Source of the DNA: Epiperipatus broadwayi
Taxonomy: Eukaryota; Onychophora; Udeonychophora; Euonychophora; Peripatidae
DNA length: 64,000 nucleotides
Direction of reading: 5' to 3'
Assembly (NCBI GenBank): GCA_028023455.1
Contig: JAQFVV010012498.1
Coordinates: 3,011,001-3,075,000, forward strand
The notes beneath the pieces are model-generated. The model saw only the letters and a program-made list of their open reading frames with translations, did no database searches and was not told the origin of the DNA. The translations under genes and the position numbers were made by a program. Below are positions 23,270 to 36,469 of this stretch, piece by piece (the stretch's first letter is position 1; each line of letters begins with the position of its first letter).

Positions 23270-26200
23270 TGGGATGGGAATTAGGGTTTGAATTCAGGAT
23301 AGTAATTGGTGATTGTGTAGAACCATGAAGCTCAATCTTGGGCTAATATTGACTGCTTCAATATAATAGGCATATATCATTGTTTATAAGATAATTATAT
23401 TTTGTTTTATTGCTTTATCTTTACTCTATTGCAAATAATATTCATACTTTAGGATAGCTTGAAATAATAATGTTTTCTATTTGTTGTAAATGCTATTTGA
23501 ATTTATGAAGTAACAACAAAGATTATTATCATTGTTTTAGTGAATTAAGTGTTAGATTGTTATTATCAATTGATATTCACTTTCATTTAATTTATTATTT
23601 TTATTCTGTTATAAATAATGCTACAATTCATGGATATTATTAAATTAGGATTGTTCTTCCTTGGTTCATATTTTTACTCTGTTACAAATGGTGGTCAATA
23701 ATTTGACTATGATTAAGAATACAGTATGATCCATATTTTACTCTTTTATAAATGATATCTGACTAACAATTGGGATATATTTTCATTCAGATTATATTAA
23801 AGTTATCATTCCCATTGTCATCATTTTTGTTCAATTATAAGTGCTATCCAAATCTTTCAGGTATTAAAGAAGAGCATACCATCATATTTTTGGGTTCACT
23901 TTGTTATGCATGTGAATGCATAATCTAATATAAATTACAAACGACATTTAACATTGTTGATATAAATTCATTTATATATATATAAATTAGCATTAAACAT
24001 GAAAACAGTTGATTTTTTACATCTTATTTTTCATTTAAAATATAATTCAATATTTTAATATTAAAATATAACTTTCTTTAATTTTAACTTTGTTTTGCAA
24101 TATACAAAAAATAAACTAAGTGCCATTAACATATTAATTTTTATAAATGTATAAAGACAGTAAAAAACAATACTAAACAGAAATGAGAAAAATAAAACAG
24201 CAACTAATCAAATCAAACAAAATGCAGCATTCTGTTAAACAAAAAAGAATAATTAAAATTAAATTATAATAATTTTAAAAGATTTTTAATTATTTTGAAA
24301 TATTAATTTTGTCAGAAGTAGTTAAAAGTATAATCATATATTGATTTTTAACTACTTTTTTTTGTGTGAATAGAGTATAAATGTAAAGTATATATAGTTT
24401 AAAGATGAAATATTTCTGCAACAGGCATATAAAGAAGGAAAAATAAAATTATATAACGAAATTACTTTTATAATTAACAAAATTTATAATGTGATAAATT
24501 TTTATGTCTATAATCTAAAAACCGGTTAGAATCCTAATATATTTAAAAAGTGGAGATTTTCCAAGTTGGAATAAACATTTCAGACATTTGGCCTATGACT
24601 AATAAATCTCATTCAATACTGCTGATAAATGACTTCAGTATTTAAGTATTTTTAGCTGAAGAAAAATATAGAAAAGAAAATTATAAAACTTATTCACCAA
24701 CTGACACTTTAATAATGACTAAATTTTAGCATCTAAAAAAAAATCCTTAAGAATTGTGAAAAATATTTTTTGGCGATAAATATTTATGGATGTCAATTTG
24801 CATGCACATATAAAAAAATGAATTGTGTATAATTGTAGTATATATACTTCAAATAATTCTATTACAGAGTATGACCTGAAAACATTTCATTGAAAGACTA
24901 TAATAACATTATTGCCTAAAATGATTTAATATTGGAAAGAACTTATAAATGAATACAAAATACATTTATGTACCAAAAATACATCAAAATTATACATAGA
25001 CATTATATAATTTTAAAAGGAGAAACTAATATTATTAAAAAAAACCCATGATTTTGAAATAATAAATTTGATTATATAGATAGCAAGTTGAATTTGTAAA
25101 TAAGTACACACACATACCTCCATAAAATCAGAGTTTACATATTTTATAGTTTAATTTATCAGAATGATAAAAATTATCAACTTCAAAATTTAAATTCATC
25201 TGCCCAATTATTTAAGGTGTTGTGTTACAAAAACAATTTTCTCCAAAATATATGTTTATAAAAAACATTTTTGTGAAAAAAAAAATGTGTATAACAAAAT
25301 TTGATAGTTAACTATTCAGTTGACACATAAGTATTATTATCATTTTATTATATGAAATGAGTAGAGTTTTAAATAAACTAGAATTATAATAATAGAATCA
25401 ATTATAACCATTATATTTAAATAAATCGTAAAATAAATTATGCCTACTGATATGATATTAAAATCAAAATTATGTAGCAAATTATTAGACAATTATTTGG
25501 TTCAAAGCAGAAATCTTATTTTTATCCCCATTAAAATTAGGATCGTTTTAATGGTGAAGTATATTACATGATAATATTATACACATAGTAGAAAAGTTTG
25601 TGCTTTAAAGACTTTCTAAGGGAACTGGAAATCACACGCTTATTAAAATTCCTAAAAGTCAGATACATCAAAACGTCTATACTTAAAATAAATTTAACAG
25701 TTTTAGAAGAGCAATAATTTTAAAAGAGCAATTCACATGCAAACATTGGAATTAGAGTGGCACAGCACATATACTTACATAACCACATTAAAGCTAACTA
25801 TAATACAAGTCAGTCTCTTTGAAACATGAGAGAGAATATGACCATATCTTCGATCCAGTGAGAGTTAATATAATATGTTTGGAGTATGATGACAGAAAGC
25901 ACAAAATTAAAGGGGCATGGTTTATCACCAATACTAACTCTCTTGCTATCAATAAAAAGAATTATGCATATCATTATCAAAGAAATGAAATATGTAAATT
26001 AAATATTTATATAATTGTCAGCATATTTAGATATTATATATCCATTATATAAACAATAAAGAAATACCCTGCTGCCATTACAAGAGCTTTGAATCTGATT
26101 GTAAAGATCAAAAGCATGCTCAATAAGTTAATTTCTTTATAAATGTATAATCTTTTCTTATTAAATGCTAAATGTTCAAAACACTGTTTAAATATAGAAA

Positions 26201-29200
26201 TACATATAAATAAGAAAAGAAGTGAAGAATCATTAAATTATAATTCTTTAAATAAAGAGTGCAAAATCATTTTTAAATGCTGAAAAATTAAATGTTATAT
26301 AAACTATATACATTCATTTCTAAAGTTTTATGACTGAAAACTGCAATCATGTAACAGAAAAAAATTAAATGATAGATACTATTTTATTATTAATTGAATT
26401 TATAAATTATGATGTAGTCGAAATGGAAATAATTTGTAAACCCTCACTGACCTCGAGTTTGGTTGAAAAGGTAAAGCAATTAATAAATATAAATTAATTA
26501 ATAGCACTTAGATAGCTTTCAGCAAAACACTGCCATAATCATAGTGCTGAATAAAATTATACAATACAAGTATGCTTATATAATATGTAAAAGAGACATT
26601 ATATGCAATTAAGGCAATTAGATATTCCATTTTCCAGGTAATAGAACATATAAATATTTTTGTTGATCAAATATTAATTCTTTGCAATTGCTCAAACCTC
26701 TTTGTATTTTCTTTTCCTATGAACTCTTTCCAAGCAAACCATTTTAATATTATAGGAAGAAAATTATGATCCATGGCACATTCATGGTTAAGAAAGATAG
26801 AATTGTATTTAGTCTTTTGTTTATCTCTGTTGTATAAATATATGTATTGGGCAATTCTTATGGATCTATTTGCATGAGATTCCCTGTAATACACAAAGCT
26901 ATAAGAATTACATAAGTTGTTGAAAAAAGTTAATAGGTTGAGATTTTATGGAAATAATTGCAACTCACAGTGAGATATTTAAAGATAACTTTATAGTCTC
27001 CCAACTCTCTCAGACAGCTTCATTCAAATTAGTTCATTATTATGTCAAAAGAATACTGCATGAAAATCAATCTGGCTTTGTAAAAATGTTTTAAATAACT
27101 GATACAAAAGTATGAACCTATGGAAATATAAATATTAGCAAGTAAAAAAAAAGCTTTGTCAATATTAATAATATTTTTGAAAAAGAAATGCCACTAATAC
27201 CATTCAAATTCATTATAATTAAACATTTTTCCATTCACAAATTTATCTTCAAATTATAGAACTTTTAAAATAACACTTTGTGTCAATTTTTTTATTTACC
27301 TCATTTACATGTTTTGACCAACAATGGCTGCCGTGTGATATAGACACAAACTACAGGCAGAATATTCTTAAGAAGAATATTATTATATAATTATCATTTC
27401 AAATTTGATTTTCTTATTATAAGCATTATTTATGATATATATTAAAATGTTTGTATAAAAAATAAAAAAAAAATATATCCACAAAGTTGCAAAAATGAAA
27501 AAAAAAATACTTCAGTTTAAGTGGATTTGATTGATTGCTTTCTTATAATCATTTATTCTAAAAAACAAATTTACTTTTTAAGATTGTTACTATTAGATAC
27601 AGTAAGTTTTATAATATTTATTTTAAAAAGCAGAGCAAAAGTTGTCATTTGATAAAAAAAAAATTGTAGCTGGTTAGATTACAAATAGTGTGGGATATCA
27701 CTAAATAAAAAAAAAAGCATAAATTTTAACCTATGTGAACTAAATTCAAACTAATTTGATTTTTGAAATTTAAAGACATACATAAGAAGACAGCGAGCTA
27801 TACACTTGTCCAATTTAAAATTAATATAAAATTAAAGCAGATGAAAATGGATAGCATTATAATATAATGCCTGTAGCCATTTAGAGTGACTTAAACAAGA
27901 AACGTATTAATACTGCAATAAACAGTTATTTTTCTGATTGATTTTATAATAGTAGTTATAATGTAAAGTTTGACTTAGTTAAATAGATTCTTATGATTAC
28001 ATGAGAGAAAATTATACTATGACTAAAAATTAAATGCAAGTTTACCATTAGAAGAAAGTTCCAAGTGAATTAATTGTTTGTAAACATATTATATGAAAAA
28101 ATAAAATAAAAAACCAAGCATAAAAGCAGTGTATTAGAACAGTAAGATCTATATAGAATTCAAATGCAAACATTTTCATCTAAACTTCAATAACTAATTA
28201 CATATTTTAATGTTATTAAAAGCAGATATCTCAAAGTTCATGTTTTGGACCAATAAAAATAGTGTTTATGTAGAAAAGAAGAATGAATTTACATATTATT
28301 CAAAAAAATATGCCAAGCAAAAGAAATGTAATCAGATATATCTAATATTAAGTGCTGTAAAAATAACTTATTAGTTATAAATGGCTTATTGCAAAATGTT
28401 ATAATTATATCATAACTTTTTTTTTTATTAGAATATAAAGCAATAATTTTATAAAAGTAATTTCCAAAACAAAACTATAAAGAAAAAAAAGATGATCCAA
28501 CCAGGTATAAAGATTGAACAAAATCTAAAATATAATTATAAAACATTATATAAATTAAGTCACAGCTAAAAGTACTATTTTAATACATTATTCCTGAAAA
28601 ATAATACAAGTTATGTAAATACAAAACAATATACGTTTTAAATAATTAATAATTTTGAATCCTATCTGAAAAGTACCTAAATCTCCAATAATAAATCTAA
28701 TTACGAAAAAGTTTATTATCATAGATATAAAAGTTCCCAAATTATAATGCGGATAAACATTTTTTTTTAAATTGAACATTTGCAAAGTAAATAAAATATT
28801 CATTACAAATTAATAAGTAAACATTAAATGTTGCTAGGAATCTAGAAAACTGCCACACAAATCAATGAATGCCTGAAAAAAAAAAATTATGATTCAGTGA
28901 TTTATATACACTTCAGCCAACTTCATGATATGATAAGATTTAAATCAAAGTGGATTTGGAAATACTTAATATTAACAATAATTCAATCTCTTTATTTTAT
29001 TTTAGAGTTACCTATGTAATATATGTATTTTAGAATAAGTTTTGGATATTGCTAACTTGTAAGGAGCAGGATTTACTCTTATACATCTAACAGATACTTT
29101 TTAATTTTTTTATAATATCCAAATTAATATTCTAAAATTCAAACATACCAAGGTTTACTTGCTTGTATAATTGTTTAAGCTACCAATATTTGATTCTGGT

Positions 29201-31400
29201 GTAAATAAAATGAAGTATTACTCCTATTGTAGATTGTAATAATATGCAGAGAAAATGATGTTGTATAGCTGAAAAATTTTAACAAGCCTGACATTTTTTC
29301 TGTATTTAACCAGTAGTCATCTTAATTAGCTATATCTACTTTTTTACGGTATATCAAAATTTCATAATTTAATTTGTGTCGTTCAGATAATTATAGATGC
29401 ATGTACCATAAAACATAATGCAATAATATAAGACGTCATTATAAGTAATAAGAAGAGGTTTTACTCCTAGGAGAATTAAGCAGACTAAATAAAATATTAG
29501 AAGTATCTTACATATTATTCGTTTAAAAAATATTTAATAATTTTATTTATATAATTCAAAATTAAACATGATTTTGTGGATAATGTTTCTGATAATGAAA
29601 AGAAGAAAGAAAAGAAAATAGAAATAGCGCGACAGATATCCAAAAATCCGTTTAAAATCGAAAACAAAACTAACTTTCAATTTTTTTTACATGTGAAATT
29701 TTTTTCATACTACAAAATAATTTAAATCAGTTTAATTTATTAATAGCTATTTACTCAGTTGTATGTCTGTGTGTTTTTTCTTAATAGTTCTGAGGACTGT
29801 AAAGTTTATTTCAAGCGAATGAACCAATTCTAATTGAAATCGTTCGCGTAGAACGACCAAAATAAATATTTCAAAAATTCTTTTCTTTGCAAGTAAAACT
29901 ACTTTTTAAGAAATTTTATAGCTATTTAACTCTCTATTGCCTCACAGATTTAGCTTATAATTGTAGTTTATTTTTATTTAAAATGAAATAAAATTTAATA
30001 TTTTTTTATATTTACTTACAAATAATTATATTTATTGATAAATGTTTCAAAGCAATTTTTTTTTAGATTATTAATTTAAAAAATATTACAAAAATATATA
30101 TTATCAACTTTTATTGCAAATGGTTTAATAATATTTTTAAATCATAAATATCTTTTGTTTTGTTAATTTATTTTAATTAATATGTTGAGTTTTAATAATA
30201 CCTTGATAGAATCCACAGTTTCTGGATGGTAGGCTAACTCTCAACTATGAGAACTAATTGTGAATATTTAATAAGAAATGCCTGCAAATAATATTTTTGT
30301 TTCTCTGTAAGATTTTATGATAATTCATCAAAGGCTACATATTATATTTAATATAAATAAATGTTTGCTGACTTGTACAGTAATGCTAGTCCACATAATT
30401 CTATTCTAGATTGTGCTTTCAATTCAAGATAGACTTTTTGCTTTTATTATGTAAACTTTTTTTAGGTTTCAAACTTTTTTTGACTTTATTGACTTTAGTC
30501 CATAGATTAGTTAGTGTAAAAGTATTGTTTGTTTGTGCAATCATATTTCCATTCTTCAATGGCATGCAAAGCAAATTTCACTCCAATCATTTTTCTTAAG
30601 TTACTGTTTATTAAAATGCAATGGATATATTAGATTGTCAAGGTTTTTAGTTAAGATCTTGCACAAAGTAATATATTAAAAATAGTTATTTTTAATAGAA
30701 TTTTGTTCAATATATATTTGAAATCTTGGATATTATTTAAAAAATTTGATGTCTAGATTATCCTGTAATAAAGTGTCATATCTGTATGAGAATTTTAATG
30801 TTAGTAAAATATATCTCATAACCAATGTGTAAAATGTGGAGAGTGAATGCTGAAAATGGTGAGTATTATTTTATTGATTAGTTAAACATTATTTTTTTAA
30901 ATTGGGAATGAATATTATATCAATACTGTATTGCATTATAAAACTTTTTACTGTACTAGTTTTATATTTATCAATTTTGATTGCATTTTGAACATAGAAT
31001 ATGGATTCATTTATGATTTTAATGTTGTAATCACTTATTCCTTAAAGAATTATAAAAATAAATGATTTTTTTTTTTCATAATAAATTTATCAGAAAGAAT
31101 AAATGCTCTCATGAAATGAGAATAATTATTAATTGGAGCATGTGGCTTTTTTGAAAATAGAAATTGTTAAATGATTATTATTATGACATGAGAAAAAAGT
31201 ACCATCTAACAGTTTTCTTTTATAGGCTTATTCAGCAGTTGAAGACTATTAATGTGGGAGAAAATTTTACAAGGTTATCATAAGAAGATTAGAAAAATCT
31301 AAAAAAAATAAACCCATCAATTCTCAAAATATTTGTGTATAATATTTTGTGATTATATATAAATAAATTGTTATTAAGATAATATTTAGATAAAAAAATC
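23270..31400. other. AT-rich non-coding DNA, intron-like
   Basis: No supported gene over about 8 kb. Frames of 60-80 codons (for example 25819-26052 plus, 26894-26667 minus) lack motifs and have the composition of the background. A perfect 12 bp hairpin stem (24316-24357, AAGTAGTTAAAA with its complement) is the only local structure noted. Confidence 0.5.
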
Positions 31401-32035
31401 ATATAATCTAATCTATCAGAATGGTGAAATGCTATATTTAAAGTTTTATTATCTCAGTCCTTAGAAAAGAAAGACACAATGTTAAAACTAATGAAAATAT
31501 CATTGGCTATGAATTTTAAATCTCTAATGATAGAGGTGAAATATGCCAAGATTTTTGCAAAAATTTAATGTATTATATTACTGTTATTAACTTTGAACTA
31601 TATGATTTCTTTATGTATGCACTAATATATCAATACTTTATTTGTTCATAATAGCAAACATTATATAATAATATTCAGAACTGCAATAGTCTCACCTATC
31701 TTAGGGTTTTTGCTAATCAGTTAATGGAGAATATTCACATTTGTGCTCTTGAGTTAAATAAATATTTATTAGTAACAAATTTATAATGAGCATTTTTTTC
31801 TTGACATATTTATCTTTAAAGTGCATAACAATGACTTAACAATTTTATTTTAAGAAAAGACATTTGCACCAATGGATATTTAAAAAGCATTTTTACATCG
31901 TTACTCTAACACATCTTTTCTGTCATGAAATTCTTCTTCATAAGAGCTTTTTTTTCTGATAATTTTTTAAAAAAAATAATACATATTAGAATCACGATTA
32001 TTTAATAATTATTACAATATTATAAATATAAACAA

Positions 32036-32091
<56 letters not shown>

Positions 32092-32094
32092 TGT

Positions 32095-32127
<33 letters not shown>

Positions 32128-32595
32128 TCTAAACAATGTATAAAAAAATCAAAAATAAACTAAAAAACTACTGCAGTGAAAGATTTTGTATCTGTTATTG
32201 AACAAACAATATACTTCAATATTGATGTGATAGTCACTATTAATAAAAAAAGTGGTAACCTTTTAATTATGTCTTGGAATTTTATATATCTTGAAATCAA
32301 ATAAATCTATATAATTTGTATTTGTGATGTTTGCAAAACATTTACGTGGATATGAGTCATTATCATATCATTGCTAGAAGAGATGAACATATTAATGTAA
32401 TAAGACAACAATGACCATCTTCAGCTCTCATTCTTTACATTTAAATGCTATCTATAAGATAGATTTTATCCACATCAATTCTATTGAGATATTTACGATT
32501 TTTATTATCAAAATTGCAGAAAGGCCATCTAAGTTCATTAATGATCAAACTAAATTAATAAGTATGATGATTCAATTAAGGTACCAGTTATACAA
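31400..32595. mobile_element. Strongly decayed PLE family A, head-to-head inverted
   Basis: The segment near 31410-31560 aligns with the plus-strand version of family A at 7420-7500 (shared 'aaagacacaa', 'atatcattgg/agc'), so it is a minus-oriented copy. From about 31680 the plus strand gives decayed reverse transcriptase motifs (SPIL...LMENIHICALEL, matching SPISSVITDLFIENIETRALE). From about 32330 to 32590 it matches the GIY-YIG tail (gatatgagtcattatcatatca; HSLH...YKIDF). The two orientations again face away from a common axis near 31.6 kb. A (TA)n tract interrupts it. Confidence 0.65.
32040..32128. repeat. (TA)n microsatellite
   Basis: Nearly pure TA with a short interruption near 32081-32100. 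It lies inside the decayed PLE. Confidence 0.95.
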
Positions 32596-32974
32596 AAAAA
32601 AAATATAAAACATATTGAGCAAAAATCAACTCTAAAATTTCAGACTAATATTTTTTTTGTTATCTCTATTTGCCACTTCTAAATTGAATTAAAACTATCT
32701 TCTGTTTTGAATATTTTGCACAAAACGTCTCAATAAAAATAGTTTTTAAATTCAAATCAAGCTTTCCATTTATAAATGCCTTTGTTTACTATCTAGTTTT
32801 TGAATTTTACTGAACAAAAAATTTCAATCACACTTCTACTTTAAAATTAAAATGCACAATCTGATTTTTGGATGTCTCCAATTTTTTTTAATTGATCTCT
32901 ATTTCTCAGAAGATGATTCGTGACATCCAGATAACACATGGAAAAATGTTCATGCTAACAAAAAGTATATATAT

Positions 32975-34115
32975 ATAAAATAATCCAGTGTATAACACTA
33001 TACTGAAATAAATATACAAATATTAAGCAATTAAATCATCCCACATGAATAAGAAATCCAGTACTGCCCTCTATGAACTAATATATAAATACATTAGAGT
33101 TCGTATTTCAAAATAGCCATTTTGACCTGGCTATTTTGAAATACGAACTCTAATGTATTTATATATTAGTTCACAGAGGGCATCATGTGGGATGATTTAA
33201 TTGCTTAATATTTGTATATTTATTTCAGTATAGCGTTATGCACTGGATTATTTTATGTGGATTGAATGGTTTTGATTCTAGTATTAAGTTTACAATTGAG
33301 GGGGGTGGTTTTGATTTTGTAAAATTAAAGTTTTTAGATTTAAATGTTGAGAAGGTTAATGATGTTTTGTTTTGTAGTCATTTTATAAAACCTAAAAATT
33401 TGAGAAATATGTAGACCTGATAGTTATCAGCCTTTTATACATAAAAAATGTCATTGTTGAATTTTTGTTGTCGGAATAGAAGGCTTAATAATTTTAATAA
33501 TGATGCTGATATTCAAAGAAGTCAATTTGCTGCTGAATATGTAGAACTGGGTTATAGTCATGATTTTATTAAGAAAGTGGTATTTAATAATAATGTTTAT
33601 AGTCATGATTTGGATGATAAGAATTTTGTTGGTAAGGATGATGATTATATGTCTTTACCATTTAAAGCATCAATTTATAATTTGGTTTATAGGAATAGTC
33701 ATTTGTTAGGTGGAATGAAGGTTGCATGGAGGAAAGGTTCTGATTTGAATTCATTACTTAATGGTTCTAAGCAATCTATTGATAGTAGGTCTATTCCTGG
33801 TATTGTTTATAAAATTCCATGTAGTTGTGGTAAATTTATGTAAGCCAGAGTAAATTTAGCCTTAATGAAAGGGTTAAGGTTTATATAAGTAGAGTTAAAC
33901 ATAGGTATCGTAACTCAGCTTTAAATATTTATGAATTGAATACAGGTCATAGAATATTATTTGACAATGCTTCGGTTATTTTTTATGAAAAGAATGAGTT
34001 AAAAAGAAGATTAAAGGAGACTTTGATGATAAAATTCCTTGATTCTAAGGCTTTCAATCTTATGAAGACTTCTTTTGATATTAAGGAAAGGTGGAGTTTG
34101 AAATGAATTATGGGA
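32975..34115 (+). mobile_element. Penelope-like element, family D, with short inverted 5' segment
   Basis: A palindrome opens the element: the left arm (32975-33118) is the reverse complement of the right arm (33129-33256), with a 10 bp loop and one 16 bp indel. The right arm is in frame with the following PLE coding sequence (HWIILCGLNGFDSSIKFTIE), so the left arm is an inverted copy of coding DNA, not a terminal repeat. The reverse transcriptase C-part and GIY-YIG region follow. Confidence 0.75.
33210..34105 (+). pseudogene. PLE family D reverse transcriptase C-part and GIY-YIG, broken
   Basis: Readable pieces in order: IKFTIEGGGFDFVKLKFLDL (matching IKFTMD...LSFLDVL of family A); after a frameshift, an 131-codon frame (33448-33843) with QRSQFAAEYVELGYSHDFIKKV; and IPGIVYKIPCSCGKF, the GIY half of a GIY-YIG domain. 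After another shift come the 'RYRNSALNIYELNTGHRI' and LKRRLKETLMIKFL regions near 33900-34040. The catalytic YxDD region is missing. Not functional. Confidence 0.75.
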
Positions 34116-34160
34116 AGGTTTGTTTGTTTGTATACATATATATGTTTTCCTTTAGGTTGA

Positions 34161-34212
34161 TTTTCACTTGAGAAGGTCTATTTGTAGTAGATGAAACAAT
34201 GGTTGTGTAAGG
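34161..34212 (+). ncRNA. Hammerhead-like motif after PLE family D, U3-A8 core
   Basis: CAC (34165-34167) pairs with GUG (34205-34207) as stem I, extended by UU/AA after a mismatch. The core is UUGAGAA (34168-34174), then one or two G, stem II GUCUA/UAGAU (34176-34180, 34188-34192), GAAA (34193-34196), stem III AC-AAUG-GU and U34204. Positions 3 and 8 are U and A, as in family B. It lies about 60 bp beyond the family D coding remnant. Confidence 0.5.
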
Positions 34213-34266
34213 ATTTTGGTAAAATTTTGAATTTAATCTAGTATTGTATTGTTTTATGGTTTTGTA

Positions 34267-34295
34267 CATATATATATATATATATATATATGTCA

Positions 34296-34364
<69 letters not shown>
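34267..34364. repeat. (TA)n followed by (ATT)n microsatellite
   Basis: (TA)n to about 34291, then about 22 ATT units to 34364. Confidence 0.95.
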
Positions 34365-34365
<1 letters not shown>

Positions 34366-34369
34366 TATG

Positions 34370-34620
34370 GGATAGTCCGTGTAGTGAAAAAGCTAAATGC
34401 TGACATTTCAGTACAATATCAAGTACCTTCCTCAGAGCGTCCTCTTTCTCAAATCATAAGAATGCTTGTGAGATTTAAAATCGTTTTTATTGTTTTCTTT
34501 CTCCTCATATTTAGATTCTATTGGTTGAGAAGTGTTAAAATTTATTTTCTTTTCCAATAGCTTTCTCCAAATGTTGTTAATCTTCTAATTTTGTCCTATT
34601 TAATTTTGTTCATTTTATAA
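34370..34620 (-). mobile_element. End block of PLE family C, minus orientation
   Basis: It matches the terminal block at 44225-44470: the hairpin around 'tgacatttcagtacaat', then 'ctttctcaaatcataagaatg', 'gagatttaaaatc' and 'attggttgagaag'. No coding part is attached. It lies directly beyond the (ATT)n tract. Confidence 0.65.
34388..34442 (-). ncRNA. Hammerhead-like motif in PLE family C end block
   Basis: On the minus strand: core CUGAGGA (34435-34429), stem II with AG/CU and UAC/GUA around a bulged G, GAAA (34409-34406), stem III AUG-UCAG-CAU, then UU and AGC that can pair with GCU before the core. The core fits CUGANGA. One extra nucleotide separates stem III from stem I compared with the standard fold, so activity is doubtful. 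Confidence 0.4.
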
Positions 34621-34629
34621 ATTAGGTGA

Positions 34630-35680
34630 TAAGAAAATGTTATTAACTTATATGTGACAATGAAGTGTAGACATTCTTATGTAATAATAAATCTCCTTTG
34701 GACAATGCAGATACATATATGAATATGATAAAAAAAATATTTCAATCATATATTTTTTCTTTTAATTACTAGTAAGTGCAAAATGTCAAATTCTTGTTTT
34801 CAAAAGAGTATAAATTATTATTGCTCTGATTAGTTGCAAAGCAGTAGTAGAATGATGGATTCAGTTACTCGTAGCACATGAATTATAGATACCGTTTCTG
34901 TCACTTCCAGCGGGTGAAGTGTTATGGATTCCCAAGGAATGAACCATTTGATTATTTAACAATGGGTGGTTTAAGGCAGCATAAAGTGATAAAGTCTGGA
35001 GCTAAAAGTCCTTGGATCACAGTCCGAACTCTGTCACTTTTCGATACTTGAACATTTAATAAAAAAAAAACAGAGAAATAAATTATTTGATTTTTTTTGT
35101 TTTATTCAGAGATTGCAAAGAAAAAAAATACTAAAAAATTAATATTATCATGTCAACATCAAAACAAAATACATTGAACTATTATATATTAAGACGCCCT
35201 AATTTTATACTTAGCTAACGGTATGCATAATTATTTTTAAAAATATTAATAATTACAAAAGTTGAAAAAAACCTTATGTTTTCAGACAAGAATCTTAAAT
35301 GTCATTATTAAGTAATCAAAATGTCTCATTAAATTCAATTTACTAATTATGCAAAATATAAACAATATATTCCTATTTCATTGAGTCTAATATTTTAAAA
35401 ATCAAAGCATTTAAAAAACAAAAAAAAAAAACAAATATTAATTACAAAACTTTAGCCATATAAATATTTAAAATTGAGTGATTATCATTTTAACTACTAT
35501 TTGTTTCCTGTTTTATGGTAACGACTTTTGCATATTTATTCCAGTCGTAAAAAAATAAAATGTGACTTTTAAATTACCAAGTAAAACTTATAAAACAAAT
35601 AGTTAGTCTAATTAGTCATTTTAAAATTACATGTAGATTTATAATTTTAAATGCAAACTTTTACTATAAAATCAAATAAA
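34630..35680. other. Non-coding DNA upstream of the exon acceptor's far side (intron), with a less AT-rich patch
   Basis: This is intron sequence 3' of the receptor exon in gene sense. Positions 34800-35050 are less AT-rich and may be an old repeat, but no motif was recognised. Confidence 0.4.
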
Positions 35681-35685
35681 ATTAC

Positions 35686-35902
35686 CGTTATTTTTTGCAT
35701 GAATCTCAAACGATTCGATGCCTTTTTCACCATAATTGCCTTCTACAGCTATCATCGAGACGTAATTCCATCCGAGCTTTTTGACAATGTCCACCATAGC
35801 CTGCGCTTGAAAACTATCCGATGGCACAACTCGCGAAAAAAAATCAAATCTTGTTTTGTCACTCAGTTCTGTACTCGTAGATGCGTAACTGATTTGCGGA
35901 AT
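35686..35902 (-). CDS. Metabotropic glutamate receptor, one internal exon (ligand-binding domain)
   Basis: A 217 bp exon encodes [20 protein letters not shown], continuing through [24 protein letters not shown] and [12 protein letters not shown]. This is the class C GPCR Venus-flytrap domain around the glutamate pocket. Visible pocket residues are Ser8-Thr9 of YAST, Asp29 of VPSD and Tyr57 of GNYGE (exon numbering). The minus strand shows a good acceptor (pyrimidine-rich, TTTTACAG before 35902) and donor (AACG|GTAATT at 35686/35685). The exon begins in phase 0 and ends after one base of a codon. [13 protein letters not shown] and WNYVS resemble group III receptors more than groups I and II, but one exon cannot settle this. 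Flanking exons would encode ...RLFQ upstream (higher coordinates) and ...CIAQS downstream (lower); I found neither, so introns exceed about 28 kb on one side and 35 kb on the other, unless a short exon was missed. Confidence 0.93.
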
Positions 35903-36099
35903 CTGTAAAATAAAAATAATGGATAAGATTTTCACACACACATATAAAATATGTATTGCGTCAATATTTTTAGACGCACGCATGTGCACATATAACTTCA
36001 TATTTGAAAGTAATAATGTGCATGTACATAATAAAAATGCTTCGTAACCGTAAAAAATATAAGCAATATTAAATATATCTTAAAGTATTTTCATTATAG

Positions 36100-36463
36100 T
36101 TGAAGAGATCATTATTTTAGAGATTTCTTATTGTTTGGATATGATGTCTACAATGAAAGTCATAAACTGATTAAATATTTTTATTTATTAGATAACTTCA
36201 AAAAATTAACCAGTAGGTGAAAAGAATTCATGGATATCTTGAATAAAATATTAGAATTTTTCTAATTTCTTCTTGGTATGATAAATTTAACAAACTCTTA
36301 AGAAATTTGGCCTTAGTCGATCTGTCATGAATGGACAACAATTGCTGATAAACTTATAAAGTCATTGAATGATGCCATAAGTGGATATCATGAATAAACA
36401 AAACGTTTCATTGTAGTAATCATATCCCAACAATAAGAAATCTCTAAAATAATGACTCTTCAA
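36100..36463. mobile_element. MITE-like element with 58 bp terminal inverted repeats
   Basis: Left repeat 36100-36158 (TTGAAGAG, then attattttagagatttctta) is nearly the exact reverse complement of 36406-36463. The interior of about 250 bp is AT-rich and has no ORF. It lies about 200 bp upstream of the receptor exon, inside the intron. A target duplication is unclear. Probably a non-autonomous DNA transposon; the superfamily is not determined. Confidence 0.65.
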
Positions 36464-36469
36464 TTGTAA

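Noticed and set aside
32975-33256. Palindrome first read as terminal inverted repeats of a DNA transposon
   Set aside because: The right arm is in-frame PLE coding sequence, so it is an inverted PLE segment.
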